Origin: an uncultured Clostridia bacterium
Lineage (GTDB): Bacteria > Bacillota > Clostridia > TANB77 > CAG-508
Assembly (NCBI GenBank): GCA_948524275.1
Contig: CAOSLI010000004.1
Location: 75,082 to 139,081, forward strand
Direction of reading: 5' to 3'
Length of the DNA stretch: 64,000 nt
The notes under the pieces were generated by a model. That model saw only the letters and a list, made by a program, of their open reading frames with translations, did not search any database and was not told the DNA's origin. This document shows positions 1 through 8,492 of this stretch, piece by piece. The position numbers were made by a program, and so were the translations under genes. Position 1 is the first letter of the stretch. Each line of letters begins with the position of its first letter.

Positions 1-43
1 CTGAGTTAAATACAACTCCATCTAAATCTATTCCAATTTTCAT
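1..43 (-). CDS. HAD-family phosphatase, N-terminal fragment (runs off window)
   Basis: Only the first 14 codons are in the window. They read MKIGIDLDGVVFNS, which contains the DxDGV nucleophile motif of the haloacid dehalogenase superfamily, as in 5'-nucleotidase-like members. A good ribosome binding site (GGAAGAGG) lies just upstream of the ATG at 43. The substrate cannot be told from this fragment. Confidence 0.6.
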   Translation of the reverse strand, partial: MKIGIDLDGVVFNS

Positions 44-131
44 TTTGTACCTCTTCCTTGCACTAAAAATTATTTTTTTAGATAATATCATAAGAATTGT
101 TTATATACAATATCTTTTTAGAATTAAACAG

Positions 132-164
132 AAAAAGGAGAGACTTGAAAGCTCAAATCTCTCC
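132..164 (-). terminator. Rho-independent terminator of the 88-aa gene
   Basis: Seven-base arms (137-143 and 158-164) with a further inner pairing of TTGA and TCAA form a hairpin. On the minus strand it is followed by a T-run. It lies about 90 bases downstream of the stop at 253. Confidence 0.7.
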
Positions 165-252
165 CAAAAAGTTGTGTGCGTCGGCAGTATTTACTTCAGT
201 TACATTCACATCTTAATTTTGTAAACTTCCCAAAGTTATTGCCAAGCCTAGG

Positions 253-519
253 TCATGTCAAACTGGTAATTGTGACTGTCTTTTGAACAGTTTCTTTACC
301 GTCTGCCCCCTTAATCAGCTTGACTTCGTGCGACTCCTTTTCGTATCTTGTCTCTCTCGACAGTACTACTTTATCGCCGTCTTCCTCAAGCTTGAAGAGT
401 TTCCGACCGCCATAAGCGGAGTGTTCGAACACCATAGGATTGTCATCAATCATGAGTTCACTTTCCGTGGTGTTTATCATCTCTTCTCTGACCTGTGCCA
501 ACTTTTTCTGCTCGTTCAT
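253..519 (-). CDS. Hypothetical protein, 88 aa, higher-GC stand-alone gene
   Basis: I do not recognise this protein. It is acidic and hydrophilic, with no signal peptide or membrane segment, so probably cytosolic. The ATG at 519 follows a GAAAGGGG ribosome binding site. It is a single-gene unit with its own promoter (567-595), a short hairpin at the start of the leader (ATGGC/GCCAT around 546-561) and its own terminator. The coding sequence is visibly richer in G+C than neighbouring genes, about half G+C in the line I counted. The genes at 17855, 18696 and 38745 share this architecture and composition, which suggests transfer or unusual selection. Confidence 0.65.
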   Translation of the reverse strand: MNEQKKLAQVREEMINTTESELMIDDNPMVFEHSAYGGRKLFKLEEDGDKVVLSRETRYEKESHEVKLIKGADGKETVQKTVTITSLT

Positions 520-566
520 AGGGTACCCCTTTCACTATTGCTGCATGGCCGAATTGCCATATTTTT

Positions 567-595
567 ATGATAACATATTTTATGTCTTTTTACAA
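567..595 (-). promoter_or_regulatory. Sigma-A-type promoter of the 88-aa gene
   Basis: On the minus strand, -35 TTGTAA (590-595) and -10 TATCAT (567-572) are separated by 17 bases. Transcription would start about 40 bases upstream of the ATG at 519. Confidence 0.6.
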
Positions 596-744
596 GGGTT
601 TTCGACACTTTTCTATTTCTTTTGCAACTAAAAGTTTACATGCTAAAGTAGGTTTTGTAAACTTTTTACATAAATTTTGTAAATTATTTCTATATATGTA
701 TAAAAATTTTCTAAGTGGAAATATTACATTTAGGTGGTGATATT

Positions 745-918
745 ATGACAAGTAAAGAACTTTTATATGTTGAGGATGCTTTAGGACATGAAAAATTTAT
801 GAAATCATGTTCAGCTAAAACATCTGCTAGCTTATCTGACATAACTTTATCTTCTTATATAGGAGAGTTAGAAAAGAAGCATACAGAATTGTTTGACAAG
901 TTTTTAAAATTATTATAA
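745..918 (+). CDS. Small CotF-like spore coat protein (ferritin-like helices)
   Basis: A 57-residue protein beginning MTSKELLYVEDALGHEK. I chose the ATG at 745 because AGGTGGTGA lies a few bases upstream; an in-frame ATG at 715 lacks such a site. The helical pattern and the VEDALGHE start resemble the short coat-associated proteins that accompany CotF-family proteins in Clostridia. It sits 16 bases ahead of the next CotF-like gene, so the two are probably co-transcribed and placed in the spore coat. The family call is from memory of related sequences. Confidence 0.7.
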   Translation: MTSKELLYVEDALGHEKFMKSCSAKTSASLSDITLSSYIGELEKKHTELFDKFLKLL

Positions 919-934
919 GAAAGGATTTAATTTT

Positions 935-1180
935 ATGGAAGATAAAGATTTAATGGAAAATGAACTTTTAGTAATTAAAGGTGTTTGTGATTTATATCTT
1001 CATGGTACAATAGAATCAACAACTGCAGAAGTTCATGAAGCATTTAAGTGTGCTCTAAACGAATCATTAGACATACAAAACAAATTGTATAATCTAATGT
1101 CTGAAAAAGGTTGGTACAAAACAGACACAGCAGATCAAACAAAAATTGACGCTGCTAAACAAAAATTTTCTAATATGTAA
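935..1180 (+). CDS. CotF-family spore coat protein
   Basis: An 81-residue protein matching the CotF pattern: an N-terminal LMENELLVIKGVCDLYLHGT segment, a central helix with a tract resembling FKCALNESLDIQNKLYNLM, then KGWY and a Lys/Gln-rich tail. CotF-type proteins are structural components of the spore coat. The start follows AGAAAGGA. It forms a two-gene unit with the preceding coat gene and ends at the terminator at 1189-1219. Confidence 0.8.
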   Translation: MEDKDLMENELLVIKGVCDLYLHGTIESTTAEVHEAFKCALNESLDIQNKLYNLMSEKGWYKTDTADQTKIDAAKQKFSNM

Positions 1181-1188
1181 TTTAAAAG

Positions 1189-1219
1189 TCGTAAAGCTCA
1201 AATTAGCTTTACGATTTTT
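1189..1219 (+). terminator. Rho-independent terminator after the CotF-like pair
   Basis: A perfect 10-base stem (TCGTAAAGCT / AGCTTTACGA) with a 6-base loop is followed by TTTTTC on the plus strand. Confidence 0.85.
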
Positions 1220-1252
1220 CTTTATTATATTAGATTTCTAGAGATTTTACAT

Positions 1253-1960
1253 TTACTCTTGCTCACATGCAATTAGTGCTTTTATCTTTATTCCTTGCTC
1301 TTTAAACATTTTCTCATGTTCAGTTTCAATATTTTCTTCACCATTCCAAAACTTGCTTTCACTTGCCAAATCATAACTAATCTTATTTATTTTAAATCTG
1401 CTTCTTTCAAAATACTTTAATGAATCATCAAATAATTCATCATCATCTGTTTTAAAGAAAATATCTCCTTTTAAAAACTTTTTATACATCTCTAATTGTC
1501 TTTCATGTGTAAGTCTTTTCTTATGATGTTTACCTCTTGGCCATGGATTACAAAAATTAACATATATTCTTTTAATTTCATCTTCTTCTCCAAATATATC
1601 ATTAATTCTAGCTATATCATACCTTGTAAGTTTAAGATTTTTGACAATCTTTTGCTTTTCTATCTCATTTTCGATATGCTCTGCAACAGTTGATTCTCTT
1701 ATTCCATATTCCGCTTCTACATTTCTCTTTGCCATTCCAAGCATAGCATCAACTAAATCAATTGCAATGTAATTTTTGTCTTGATTTTGTTTAGATAATT
1801 TAGCTATAAAATTTCCTTTTCCACAACCTAACTCTAAATGCAAATCTTGCTGCTTTTCAAATACTGTTTTCCACTTATTTTTATATTCTTGTGGATTATC
1901 TATGTAAAATGGGCTCGTTTCTAATTCTTCCCTTGCCCATGGCTTAAACTTCATTCTCAT
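1253..1960 (-). CDS. trmB: tRNA (guanine-N7-)-methyltransferase TrmB
   Basis: TrmB makes 7-methylguanosine at position 46 of tRNA from S-adenosylmethionine. The protein (235 aa) has the SAM-binding motif LELGCGKGNF, the IAIDLVDAM motif and the NFCNPWPRGKHHKKRL motif typical of the family. I chose ATG 1960 (MRMKFKPWARE) because AGGAG at 1972-1976 is only 2 bases from the upstream ATG at 1969 but 11 bases from this one, and MRMR/K-KPWAR is the usual family start. No close operon partner is visible. Confidence 0.93.
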   Translation of the reverse strand: MRMKFKPWAREELETSPFYIDNPQEYKNKWKTVFEKQQDLHLELGCGKGNFIAKLSKQNQDKNYIAIDLVDAMLGMAKRNVEAEYGIRESTVAEHIENEIEKQKIVKNLKLTRYDIARINDIFGEEDEIKRIYVNFCNPWPRGKHHKKRLTHERQLEMYKKFLKGDIFFKTDDDELFDDSLKYFERSRFKINKISYDLASESKFWNGEENIETEHEKMFKEQGIKIKALIACEQE

Positions 1961-2033
1961 GTTGTACATTACTCCTTTTTCAATTATCAGTAATTATAAC
2001 ATTTCTTTTTGAAAAAGTATAGTTTATTACGCA

Positions 2034-2063
2034 AAAAACTGCCTACTACAAGGTAAGCAGTTT
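2034..2063 (-). terminator. Terminator of the FAD/Rieske oxidoreductase
   Basis: Arms AAACTGC and GCAGTTT form a hairpin with a weaker inner stem. On the minus strand it is followed by a T-run. It lies directly after the stop at 2069. Confidence 0.75.
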
Positions 2064-2068
2064 CTCTC

Positions 2069-3562
2069 TTAATATTTTTCTAATCTATTTACTGCAGGAT
2101 TGTTTAATACTTCTCCATCTATTGTAAACCTAGAACCATGACATGGGCAGTCCCAAGTCTTATCTGTGCTATTGAATTGAAGCTCACACCCTAGATGGGT
2201 ACATTTTGGCTTTATACAATGATATCTACCATTTTCATCTTTATAAACACCTACCTTTTCTCCCTTATATATTACTATTTTACCTTCTCCTCTTTTGATA
2301 TTCTTTATTGTATCATCTGGCCTTTTTAGTTTATTTATTCCTAAACCATACAAAGTTTCTTTCATCTGCTCTTTATAACTCTTTATATTTTTTACTAATT
2401 TAATTCTATTTGTTTTAAATAATTCTTCGTACTCATTTTCTTTTCCTAAAATCATATCAGTAATTATATTAGCAGCTACATTTGAAAGTGTCATTCCCCA
2501 TTTCTTAAATCCTGTTGCCACATAAATATTTTCCATCATTTTTGAAAGACGTCCTATATAAGGCAATTTATCCATACTTACACAATCCTGAGTGCTCCAT
2601 TTATCTATTACTCTATATTTTCCATCAAATAAATTATTTGCTATATTTTCTAAAGCTTTATAACTATCACTTGAATTTACTTCTCTTCCGACCTTATGAC
2701 CACTTCCGGATATAATCGTTATATTTTCGTCATCATCATTTGCATTTCTAAAAGATATTGATGGACTACTATTATTTATATAATACCCATCAAATACCTT
2801 CTGTCCACTTGCAACAGCAATCATATATGATATATCCTGATACATTTTCATAAAATATATTCCTGGAAAATTCTTTATAGGAAAATGAGTCGCAACAACT
2901 ACATATTTACTTTCTACATAATTATCTTTAGTATAAACTTTGTAAACTCCATTTTCATGTTTAATATCTATTGCTTCGCTTTCTTCATATATTTTTCCAT
3001 TGCTTTCTTTTATTACTTTTGCTAAACCATATGCATATTTTACAGGGTCAAACATTGCTTGATTTGAAAACTCTATTCCACCAAAATTACTAATTGGAAT
3101 ATTTATTTTATCATGATATACAGCATTAAAATCTAATCTTTTTAAAGCTTGTATTTCTTGTTCAAACTGCTTAATTTCACTTTCCTTGTCGCAAAATACA
3201 TATGATGATTGTCTTACAAACTCACAATCAATATTATTTTCATTTACAATTTTCTCTATTTCACTAATTGCATTTTCATTAGCTTCTAAATACTTTTTTG
3301 CCAAATCTACACCATACTCATTTATTAGATAATCGTAAAATAATCCATGTTGACTAGTAATTTTGCCGGTTGTTGCTCCGCTTGCTCCTGAAGCTATAGT
3401 GTTTGCCTCTAATATGGTAACTTTAATATTTTTCTTTGACAGATAATAGCCTGTACTTAATCCTGTTAATCCAGATCCAATAATGCACACATCCGCCACT
3501 TCATCTTTTGATAATCTATTTTTCTTATGTCCTTTTTTTATCTTACTTTCCCAATATGTCAT
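2069..3562 (-). CDS. FAD-dependent oxidoreductase with C-terminal Rieske [2Fe-2S] domain
   Basis: A 497-residue protein of the DadA/glycine-oxidase fold with a Rieske tail, like Bacillus YhfW. The N-terminus has the dinucleotide motif VCIIGSGLTGLSTGYYL (about residues 25-45), followed by an ASGASGATTGK segment that contacts FAD. The C-terminus has the Rieske ligands in CTHLGC (about 455) and CPCHGS (about 475). The family is thought to oxidise amines or other small substrates, passing electrons through the iron-sulfur cluster; the substrate is unknown. No signal peptide, so cytosolic. It is monocistronic and divergent from the DUF4364 gene. Confidence 0.88.
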   Translation of the reverse strand: MTYWESKIKKGHKKNRLSKDEVADVCIIGSGLTGLSTGYYLSKKNIKVTILEANTIASGASGATTGKITSQHGLFYDYLINEYGVDLAKKYLEANENAISEIEKIVNENNIDCEFVRQSSYVFCDKESEIKQFEQEIQALKRLDFNAVYHDKINIPISNFGGIEFSNQAMFDPVKYAYGLAKVIKESNGKIYEESEAIDIKHENGVYKVYTKDNYVESKYVVVATHFPIKNFPGIYFMKMYQDISYMIAVASGQKVFDGYYINNSSPSISFRNANDDDENITIISGSGHKVGREVNSSDSYKALENIANNLFDGKYRVIDKWSTQDCVSMDKLPYIGRLSKMMENIYVATGFKKWGMTLSNVAANIITDMILGKENEYEELFKTNRIKLVKNIKSYKEQMKETLYGLGINKLKRPDDTIKNIKRGEGKIVIYKGEKVGVYKDENGRYHCIKPKCTHLGCELQFNSTDKTWDCPCHGSRFTIDGEVLNNPAVNRLEKY

Positions 3563-3650
3563 ATTTAAACCTTTTACTTAAAAATTTAAGTCCTTTCGCA
3601 TTTTATTATGCTCAATTTTTTCGTATTTTATAGCTTTTTTACAATTTTTG

Positions 3651-3659
3651 TGCTATAAT
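3651..3659 (+). promoter_or_regulatory. Extended -10 promoter of the DUF4364 gene
   Basis: TGCTATAAT is an extended -10 (TGnTATAAT). The -35 region is poor, as is common with extended -10 promoters. It lies about 45 bases upstream of the TTG start. Confidence 0.6.
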
Positions 3660-3702
3660 GTATTTACGTTTAGATAATATTCTCTATTATAGGAGGTTGA
3701 AT

Positions 3703-4239
3703 TTGAAACTTTTATCGGATAGTGAAACCTTAGCTGAAAATAAAGTTCTTATATTATATATTTTAAGTAGTAGCAATAAACCCATTACAAATGATGCCTT
3801 ATATAGCATTGTTACTTCTGCTACTGATTTAAATTATTTTTACTTTCAGCAATTTCTGTTAGATTTAATTGATGTAAAATATGTATCATGTTATAAAAAG
3901 GAAACTCAAGATGTTTATGAAATTACAGATAGTGGCAAAGAAACATTAGCTTTAACTTTGGATATTTTACCCGGCATTATAAAATTGAAAGTTGATACTA
4001 ATTTTAAGCAAAATATGGAGTCTATTGAAAATGACCAATCTGTGGTCGCTGAATACACTCCCCTTAGCGAAAATGAGTATGAAGTTAGATGTAAGATTAC
4101 TGAAAATGGTGAAATAGTCTTTGACATAAAAACTTATGCTTATTCACGTGATCAGGCTCAGAATATAGTTAGCAATTGGAAACAACATGCAAGCACATTA
4201 TATCCTGAAATCTTAGGAATCTTAACAAATAATAATTAG
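3703..4239 (+). CDS. DUF4364 family winged-helix protein
   Basis: A 178-residue protein of the DUF4364 family, common in Clostridia. The start is TTG at 3703: a perfect AGGAGG (3691-3696) lies 6 bases upstream, and the family begins with a segment like DSETLAENKVLILYIL. An ATG at 3658 overlaps the -10 element and is unlikely. Residues 10-85 look like a winged helix-turn-helix, the rest like a beta-rich ligand or dimer domain. The family is presumed regulatory; its target is unknown. It is a single-gene unit ended by a bidirectional terminator. Confidence 0.85.
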   Translation: MKLLSDSETLAENKVLILYILSSSNKPITNDALYSIVTSATDLNYFYFQQFLLDLIDVKYVSCYKKETQDVYEITDSGKETLALTLDILPGIIKLKVDTNFKQNMESIENDQSVVAEYTPLSENEYEVRCKITENGEIVFDIKTYAYSRDQAQNIVSNWKQHASTLYPEILGILTNNN

Positions 4240-4245
4240 TTTATA

Positions 4246-4306
4246 AAAAACAAGAGGAATAAAATTGAACTAAATTGGAGTTCATTTTACAATCCTCTTG
4301 TTTTTA
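4246..4306. terminator. Bidirectional terminator between convergent genes
   Basis: Long arms AAAAACAAGAGGA (4247-4259) and TCCTCTTGTTTTT (4293-4305), with a second inner hairpin, give T-runs on both strands. It serves the DUF4364 gene (+) and the surface protein gene (-). Confidence 0.85.
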
Positions 4307-4335
4307 TGAGTTATGGTTTATATTTTTATATTTTC

Positions 4336-6918
4336 TTATTTTTCTTCTTCTTTGGTTTTGTTGCTCTTAATTTTCCTTAGTCCTATATATGATATTGTTA
4401 ATGCCATAAGCATTCCTGATGCTACCCTTGCTACAGTTTTTACACCTGTTCTTGGCATTATTGCTACATCATTTTTATCTTCATTGTCTTTAAGTGTTGT
4501 CTCTGGTATACCCTTTGATTCTACTTTTACAGTATTTCTCACATTTCCGCAAATATCAACTCCTTGCTTTTTTGTTAATACTATTTTGTATTCTCTTTCT
4601 TCTCCTGGTCCAATATTATTAATGTCAATATATGCTCTATCTGCAGTAATAGTCCAATCTCCATTTTCTTCTTGTAAAACCTCATATCCTTGTGGTATGT
4701 AATCAACTAATACTCCATCTCCATATCTTTCTTGGTCATTTTTAACCTTTATGGTGAAATATATCCTTCCTGTAGAATTTCCATTTGCTTCTTTTATTGG
4801 AGTTTCAATTTTTCCAATCTTTTTCTTTAGTTCATAATAATTTCCATTGATGTCAGCCTTAACTAAATTCATGTCTACTTTTAAGTTAAATTTAAGTTTT
4901 CTGTAATAATAGTTTACTTCTACATTTCCTTTTCCGATTAGTACGCCTTCAGCTTTTGGTTTTTCTACTAATTTGTAATTTTCAAATTCTTTTTCCTTAG
5001 TTTCAAAAACAGTCCCTTCTGTAACTGTTTTTTCATTTCTTTCTAATGTTTCGTTTGTGTCTTTGTCAATGTAGTTTACTATTGCTTTGCTTTGATGAAC
5101 ATAGTAATAATTAACCTCCTGTGGCTCTCTTGATAATGTATATTCATTTGTTGCTGGTGCTTTAAATAATATATAATCTTTAAAAGTCTTCTTATCAGTC
5201 TTTACCTTATCACCTTCAATTCCACTTTTTACATCAGTACCAAGTTTTTCTGCATTAGCTTTATCTATGTGATTTACAGTTAATTTTCCTGTATGCTTGT
5301 AATAAAAATTTATCTCTTGTTCTTTTTTATTAAATGTAGTCTTTGTAATTGGTCTTTCTGATAACACATAGTCCGTAAAAGATTTTTCTTCTGCTTTAGC
5401 TTCTTCTCCTTCAACGCCAGTCAAAGTTGCAGTATTCAAAAGATGGCCTGTTAACTTATCAATATAATTTACCTTCACTTTGCAATTGCTGTATTTATAA
5501 TAATATTTTACATTTACATCCTTGTGTGGCATTGTTCCATTTTTGTTAGAAGGTTCTTCTATTAGCTTGTAATTTTTTATATCCTTACTATTTGTAGTAT
5601 ATTTATCATCTTCTGTTACTTTCGTTATTTCTGATTCAGCAATCTTTTGATTATTTCCTTTATCAATATAATCTGCTGTTACGTTATATTTATTTTTATA
5701 ATAATATGTATATGTTTGTAATTCTTCTTTTAGTTTTACACTGCTAACATTTGGTCTTTCACATAATACCTTATCTTTATATTCTTTCTCCTCTAAAGTA
5801 ATAGTCTCTCCCACTGGTCCTGTCTTTATTGTGCTTGCTAATTCTTTATTCGTGTATTTTTCAACATATCTTGTCTTAACTCCTGAACTTTGAAGATTGA
5901 ATGATACAAATAAATTTGATTCTCCTCCTGCTCTTTCCATATAAAATACTTTTAGAGTATGATTTCCTGGAGTTAGTTTTCCTGATTCAAACGCTGTCTT
6001 TGTTACATTGTAACTGTCTGCATTAGAGTTTTCATTATAAACACATGAGTAAAATACTTCGTTTTTTGCAAAGTTAATATTTCCTGTTTGCTTAATGTGT
6101 AATCCACCTAAATCAACTACTAATTTATCGTCTACAAATACCCATACATCATCATCTCCTGAAAAATTAAATACCATATCTTCATATTGCCCAGTTGCCG
6201 AATTCTTAACTTTTCCATCAGATGTCATTAAAAATGGTATGTCAATTTTAGCTGTAAAATATAGATTTCTATTACTTTCTACTGATGTATCATCACTACA
6301 GTTGTTAAATGGATAAAATCCACTTCTCTCTCCTTCATGTAATACAAATCTTTTGTTAGTCGTATCTCTTGAAATATGATACCTTTCACTATTATAGCTA
6401 TAATATCCATTGTCTTCTTTATAAAATGGCATTTTCCAATTTTGTAATATTTCATTATATGGCTTATTCCATCCAGTTTCTCCTGATGATGGAAATAATG
6501 TTGTTCCATTCGTAAACCTATCACTAATTACTAGATTACCATTTTCTAGCCTATCTTTGGCGAGTCCCTGTAATACTCCATGACAGTTACTTCTGATATT
6601 GGGTCCAGTAAATCCATTTTGTATTCCGCCTACCATTCTTCCTTCTGTTGAACCAAATAGTATATATCTTTTATCCCATTCTGACCTAGTTGCAACAGAA
6701 TTAGGATAATACTCATCTGAGGTCATGCCTCTCATTTGTGCATTATAAAATTCTGGGTTTATGTCCACGAATGTGGCATTTACATATTTTACTTTACTAT
6801 CATCTACTATTTTGCAATTTTGCGCAGCTTTTACTTTTGAATTAAATCCTAGTGAAATAATAGACATTGCTGTGGCTATGGCCACAACGCCTGTCTTTAA
6901 TAAACTTTTTTCCTTCAT
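4336..6918 (-). CDS. Sortase-anchored surface protein: fibro-slime domain plus MucBP repeats
   Basis: An 860-residue secreted protein. Residues 1-32 are a signal peptide (MKEKSLLKTG... SKVKA). Next is a fibro-slime-type domain (about 45-330) with the signature FNFSGDDDVWVFVDDKLVV. Five MucBP-like repeats follow (about 345-670), each with a core like VNYIDK and ending in a YYY motif. A DUF11-like beta domain precedes the C-terminal MPRTG, a hydrophobic segment and a Lys-rich tail. MPRTG looks like a variant LPxTG sortase signal. The role is probably adhesion to mucin or other glycans. The start follows AAAAGGAG. A strong promoter lies about 140 bases upstream, leaving an unexplained AT-rich leader. 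Confidence 0.88.
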   Translation of the reverse strand: MKEKSLLKTGVVAIATAMSIISLGFNSKVKAAQNCKIVDDSKVKYVNATFVDINPEFYNAQMRGMTSDEYYPNSVATRSEWDKRYILFGSTEGRMVGGIQNGFTGPNIRSNCHGVLQGLAKDRLENGNLVISDRFTNGTTLFPSSGETGWNKPYNEILQNWKMPFYKEDNGYYSYNSERYHISRDTTNKRFVLHEGERSGFYPFNNCSDDTSVESNRNLYFTAKIDIPFLMTSDGKVKNSATGQYEDMVFNFSGDDDVWVFVDDKLVVDLGGLHIKQTGNINFAKNEVFYSCVYNENSNADSYNVTKTAFESGKLTPGNHTLKVFYMERAGGESNLFVSFNLQSSGVKTRYVEKYTNKELASTIKTGPVGETITLEEKEYKDKVLCERPNVSSVKLKEELQTYTYYYKNKYNVTADYIDKGNNQKIAESEITKVTEDDKYTTNSKDIKNYKLIEEPSNKNGTMPHKDVNVKYYYKYSNCKVKVNYIDKLTGHLLNTATLTGVEGEEAKAEEKSFTDYVLSERPITKTTFNKKEQEINFYYKHTGKLTVNHIDKANAEKLGTDVKSGIEGDKVKTDKKTFKDYILFKAPATNEYTLSREPQEVNYYYVHQSKAIVNYIDKDTNETLERNEKTVTEGTVFETKEKEFENYKLVEKPKAEGVLIGKGNVEVNYYYRKLKFNLKVDMNLVKADINGNYYELKKKIGKIETPIKEANGNSTGRIYFTIKVKNDQERYGDGVLVDYIPQGYEVLQEENGDWTITADRAYIDINNIGPGEEREYKIVLTKKQGVDICGNVRNTVKVESKGIPETTLKDNEDKNDVAIMPRTGVKTVARVASGMLMALTISYIGLRKIKSNKTKEEEK

Positions 6919-7058
6919 TTTTCTCCTTTTACTTGTACATAAATAGGTAAAAAACTCCCTAGTATCTTTTACATATTTATATTTAATTAATTATTTAGGG
7001 ATAATTTTAGATTAAATTTTATAGATAAAATTTTTCTTGAATTAATAATTCTTGGCAT

Positions 7059-7088
7059 ATTATAACATGGTATTTTGTGGAAAGTCAA
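7059..7088 (-). promoter_or_regulatory. Promoter of the surface protein gene
   Basis: On the minus strand, -35 TTGACT (7083-7088) and -10 TATAAT (7059-7064) are 18 bases apart. The transcript would have a leader of about 130 bases (6919-7052) in which I see no clear riboswitch or other element. Confidence 0.75.
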
Positions 7089-7164
7089 TACTTTTTGTAA
7101 AAATTTTGTAAATTTTTGCCTGTTTTTATCTCTATAAAAAATAAAAACTTAGTTTAATATAAGA

Positions 7165-7190
7165 AAATCCCAGTCCAAACTAGGACTGGG
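7165..7190 (-). terminator. Terminator of the 98-aa gene
   Basis: A perfect 8-base stem CCCAGTCC (7169-7176) / GGACTGGG (7183-7190) is followed on the minus strand by ATTTTCTT. Confidence 0.8.
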
Positions 7191-7199
7191 TAAATCTAA

Positions 7200-7496
7200 T
7201 TATGAAAATTTCGGTAAGTTTTTCAATATATTTTGTATATAATTATTTTTGTCTTGTTCTTTCTTAAAAATAACATATAACATAATTATAATGCTATCAC
7301 CATTCATTTCATATTCAGGTACTGATATTGGTTGGTATGCTATTCCATTCGTATGTGAAGCCATTCTAGCAAAACAATACCCCATGGTAATCATTTTCTT
7401 TTCATGGGATAAACTTCCACATCTGCCTATCATTGCAATCATAAGTGGATTATTTGCTATAGAATCTATACGCCACCGTATCAAATTATCTAACAT
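7200..7496 (-). CDS. Hypothetical protein, 98 aa
   Basis: I do not recognise this protein. It has no signal peptide and a mixed composition with a moderately hydrophobic middle. It is supported as a gene by a near-consensus promoter at 7529-7557, an AAAGGGG ribosome binding site before the ATG and a strong terminator just after the stop. It is separate from the recO operon upstream. The opposing plus-strand ORF over the same region has none of these signals. Confidence 0.6.
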   Translation of the reverse strand: MLDNLIRWRIDSIANNPLMIAMIGRCGSLSHEKKMITMGYCFARMASHTNGIAYQPISVPEYEMNGDSIIIMLYVIFKKEQDKNNYIQNILKNLPKFS

Positions 7497-7528
7497 ATCA
7501 AAACCCCTTTCAAAAGATTTATATTTAT

Positions 7529-7557
7529 ATTATAGCATAATTTACATAATAATGCAA
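7529..7557 (-). promoter_or_regulatory. Promoter of the 98-aa gene
   Basis: -35 TTGCAT (7552-7557) and -10 TATAAT (7529-7534) are spaced by 17 bases on the minus strand, immediately after the recO stop codon. Confidence 0.75.
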
Positions 7558-7563
7558 TTGTTT

Positions 7564-8277
7564 TTATTCATACTCTCTTTCTAAACATTTATTTAAATAT
7601 ACTTTACTTAAAAGCTTAAGTTGTAGTTTATTTTCATCTGATAATTCAAATGAAAATAGTTTTTTTGGTTCTGCCCAGATGATGTATTTTATTGCTTTGA
7701 TACATGCATCTGATAATTCAATTGCACTTTTGTCCTGTCTACCACAGGCGTTGCATTTAAGTCCATTATCTTTTATACTAAAATACCTTAAATTTTCTTT
7801 TTCTTTACAACTTATGCAATGTTCTACCACTGGTCTAAATCCAATTATGCTTAATAGTCTTAATTTAAAAATTGATAATATTAATTCTAAATCTTTGTCT
7901 GATTCTGATATCATATATATTGTGTTTAGCATAAGTTGCAGAATTCTATACGTGTTTTCATTTTCATTTGTTACATCATTTACTATTTTAGCTACTTCTG
8001 AAGCATATTTTAGCTTGTCTATGTCTAATCTAATATTGTAAAAAATCTCTATTGGTTCACATGAGTTTATATTATAGCTACTCACTCCTTTATAAATTAA
8101 AAATTCCCCAAAGCATAGGAATTGTGTGCCTGCCATAAGAGCACTTTTCTGCCTTCTTGCTCCTTTGGCAGCACACCCAATTTTTCCTAAGTCTGGGGTA
8201 AGCAATGTTACCATTTTATCATTATCATTCATATTGTTGCTAGCTATTATTATTCCTTTTGTTTTTATAACTCCCAT
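7564..8277 (-). CDS. recO: DNA repair protein RecO
   Basis: RecO (237 aa) loads RecA onto gapped DNA in the RecFOR pathway. The N-terminal OB-fold begins with GVIKTKGIIIASNNMNDNDKMVTLLTPDLGKIG, trimmed here to its recognisable start, and KGARRQKS follows. A zinc-binding part near residues 150-180 has CISC and CNAC cysteine pairs. It is the last gene of the pdaA-to-recO operon, downstream of era and the YqzL-like gene, the usual order in Bacillota. Confidence 0.93.
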   Translation of the reverse strand: MGVIKTKGIIIASNNMNDNDKMVTLLTPDLGKIGCAAKGARRQKSALMAGTQFLCFGEFLIYKGVSSYNINSCEPIEIFYNIRLDIDKLKYASEVAKIVNDVTNENENTYRILQLMLNTIYMISESDKDLELILSIFKLRLLSIIGFRPVVEHCISCKEKENLRYFSIKDNGLKCNACGRQDKSAIELSDACIKAIKYIIWAEPKKLFSFELSDENKLQLKLLSKVYLNKCLEREYE

Positions 8278-8294
8278 TTTCGTTTCCTATTTTA

Positions 8295-8483
8295 TTATAA
8301 TGTTATTTTTGCACTAGTATCATTTCGTTTTGTTTGAATATTCTGTAAGTCAACATCATTATTTTTTTGCAAATTTAAAGCATTTTCTATACTATCTATT
8401 GTCTTATCTACTTCCATTAATTCCATAAATGTATTGATATCTCCAGTATTTTTAAAAGTATTCCACGCAATTTGTTTTAGCAT
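8295..8483 (-). CDS. YqzL-like small protein
   Basis: A 62-residue protein. The first 25 residues (MLKQIAWNTFKNTGDINTF) match the short YqzL family found between era and recO in Bacillota. Here the protein carries an extra Asn/Gln-rich tail of about 35 residues. YqzL has no well-established function. The position between era and recO supports the call more than the sequence alone. Confidence 0.75.
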   Translation of the reverse strand: MLKQIAWNTFKNTGDINTFMELMEVDKTIDSIENALNLQKNNDVDLQNIQTKRNDTSAKITL

Positions 8484-8492
8484 AAGTCTCTC

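Noticed and set aside
7249..7584. A 111-codon plus-strand hydrophobic frame
   Set aside because: It overlaps the minus-strand 98-aa gene, which has promoter, RBS and terminator; the plus frame has none.
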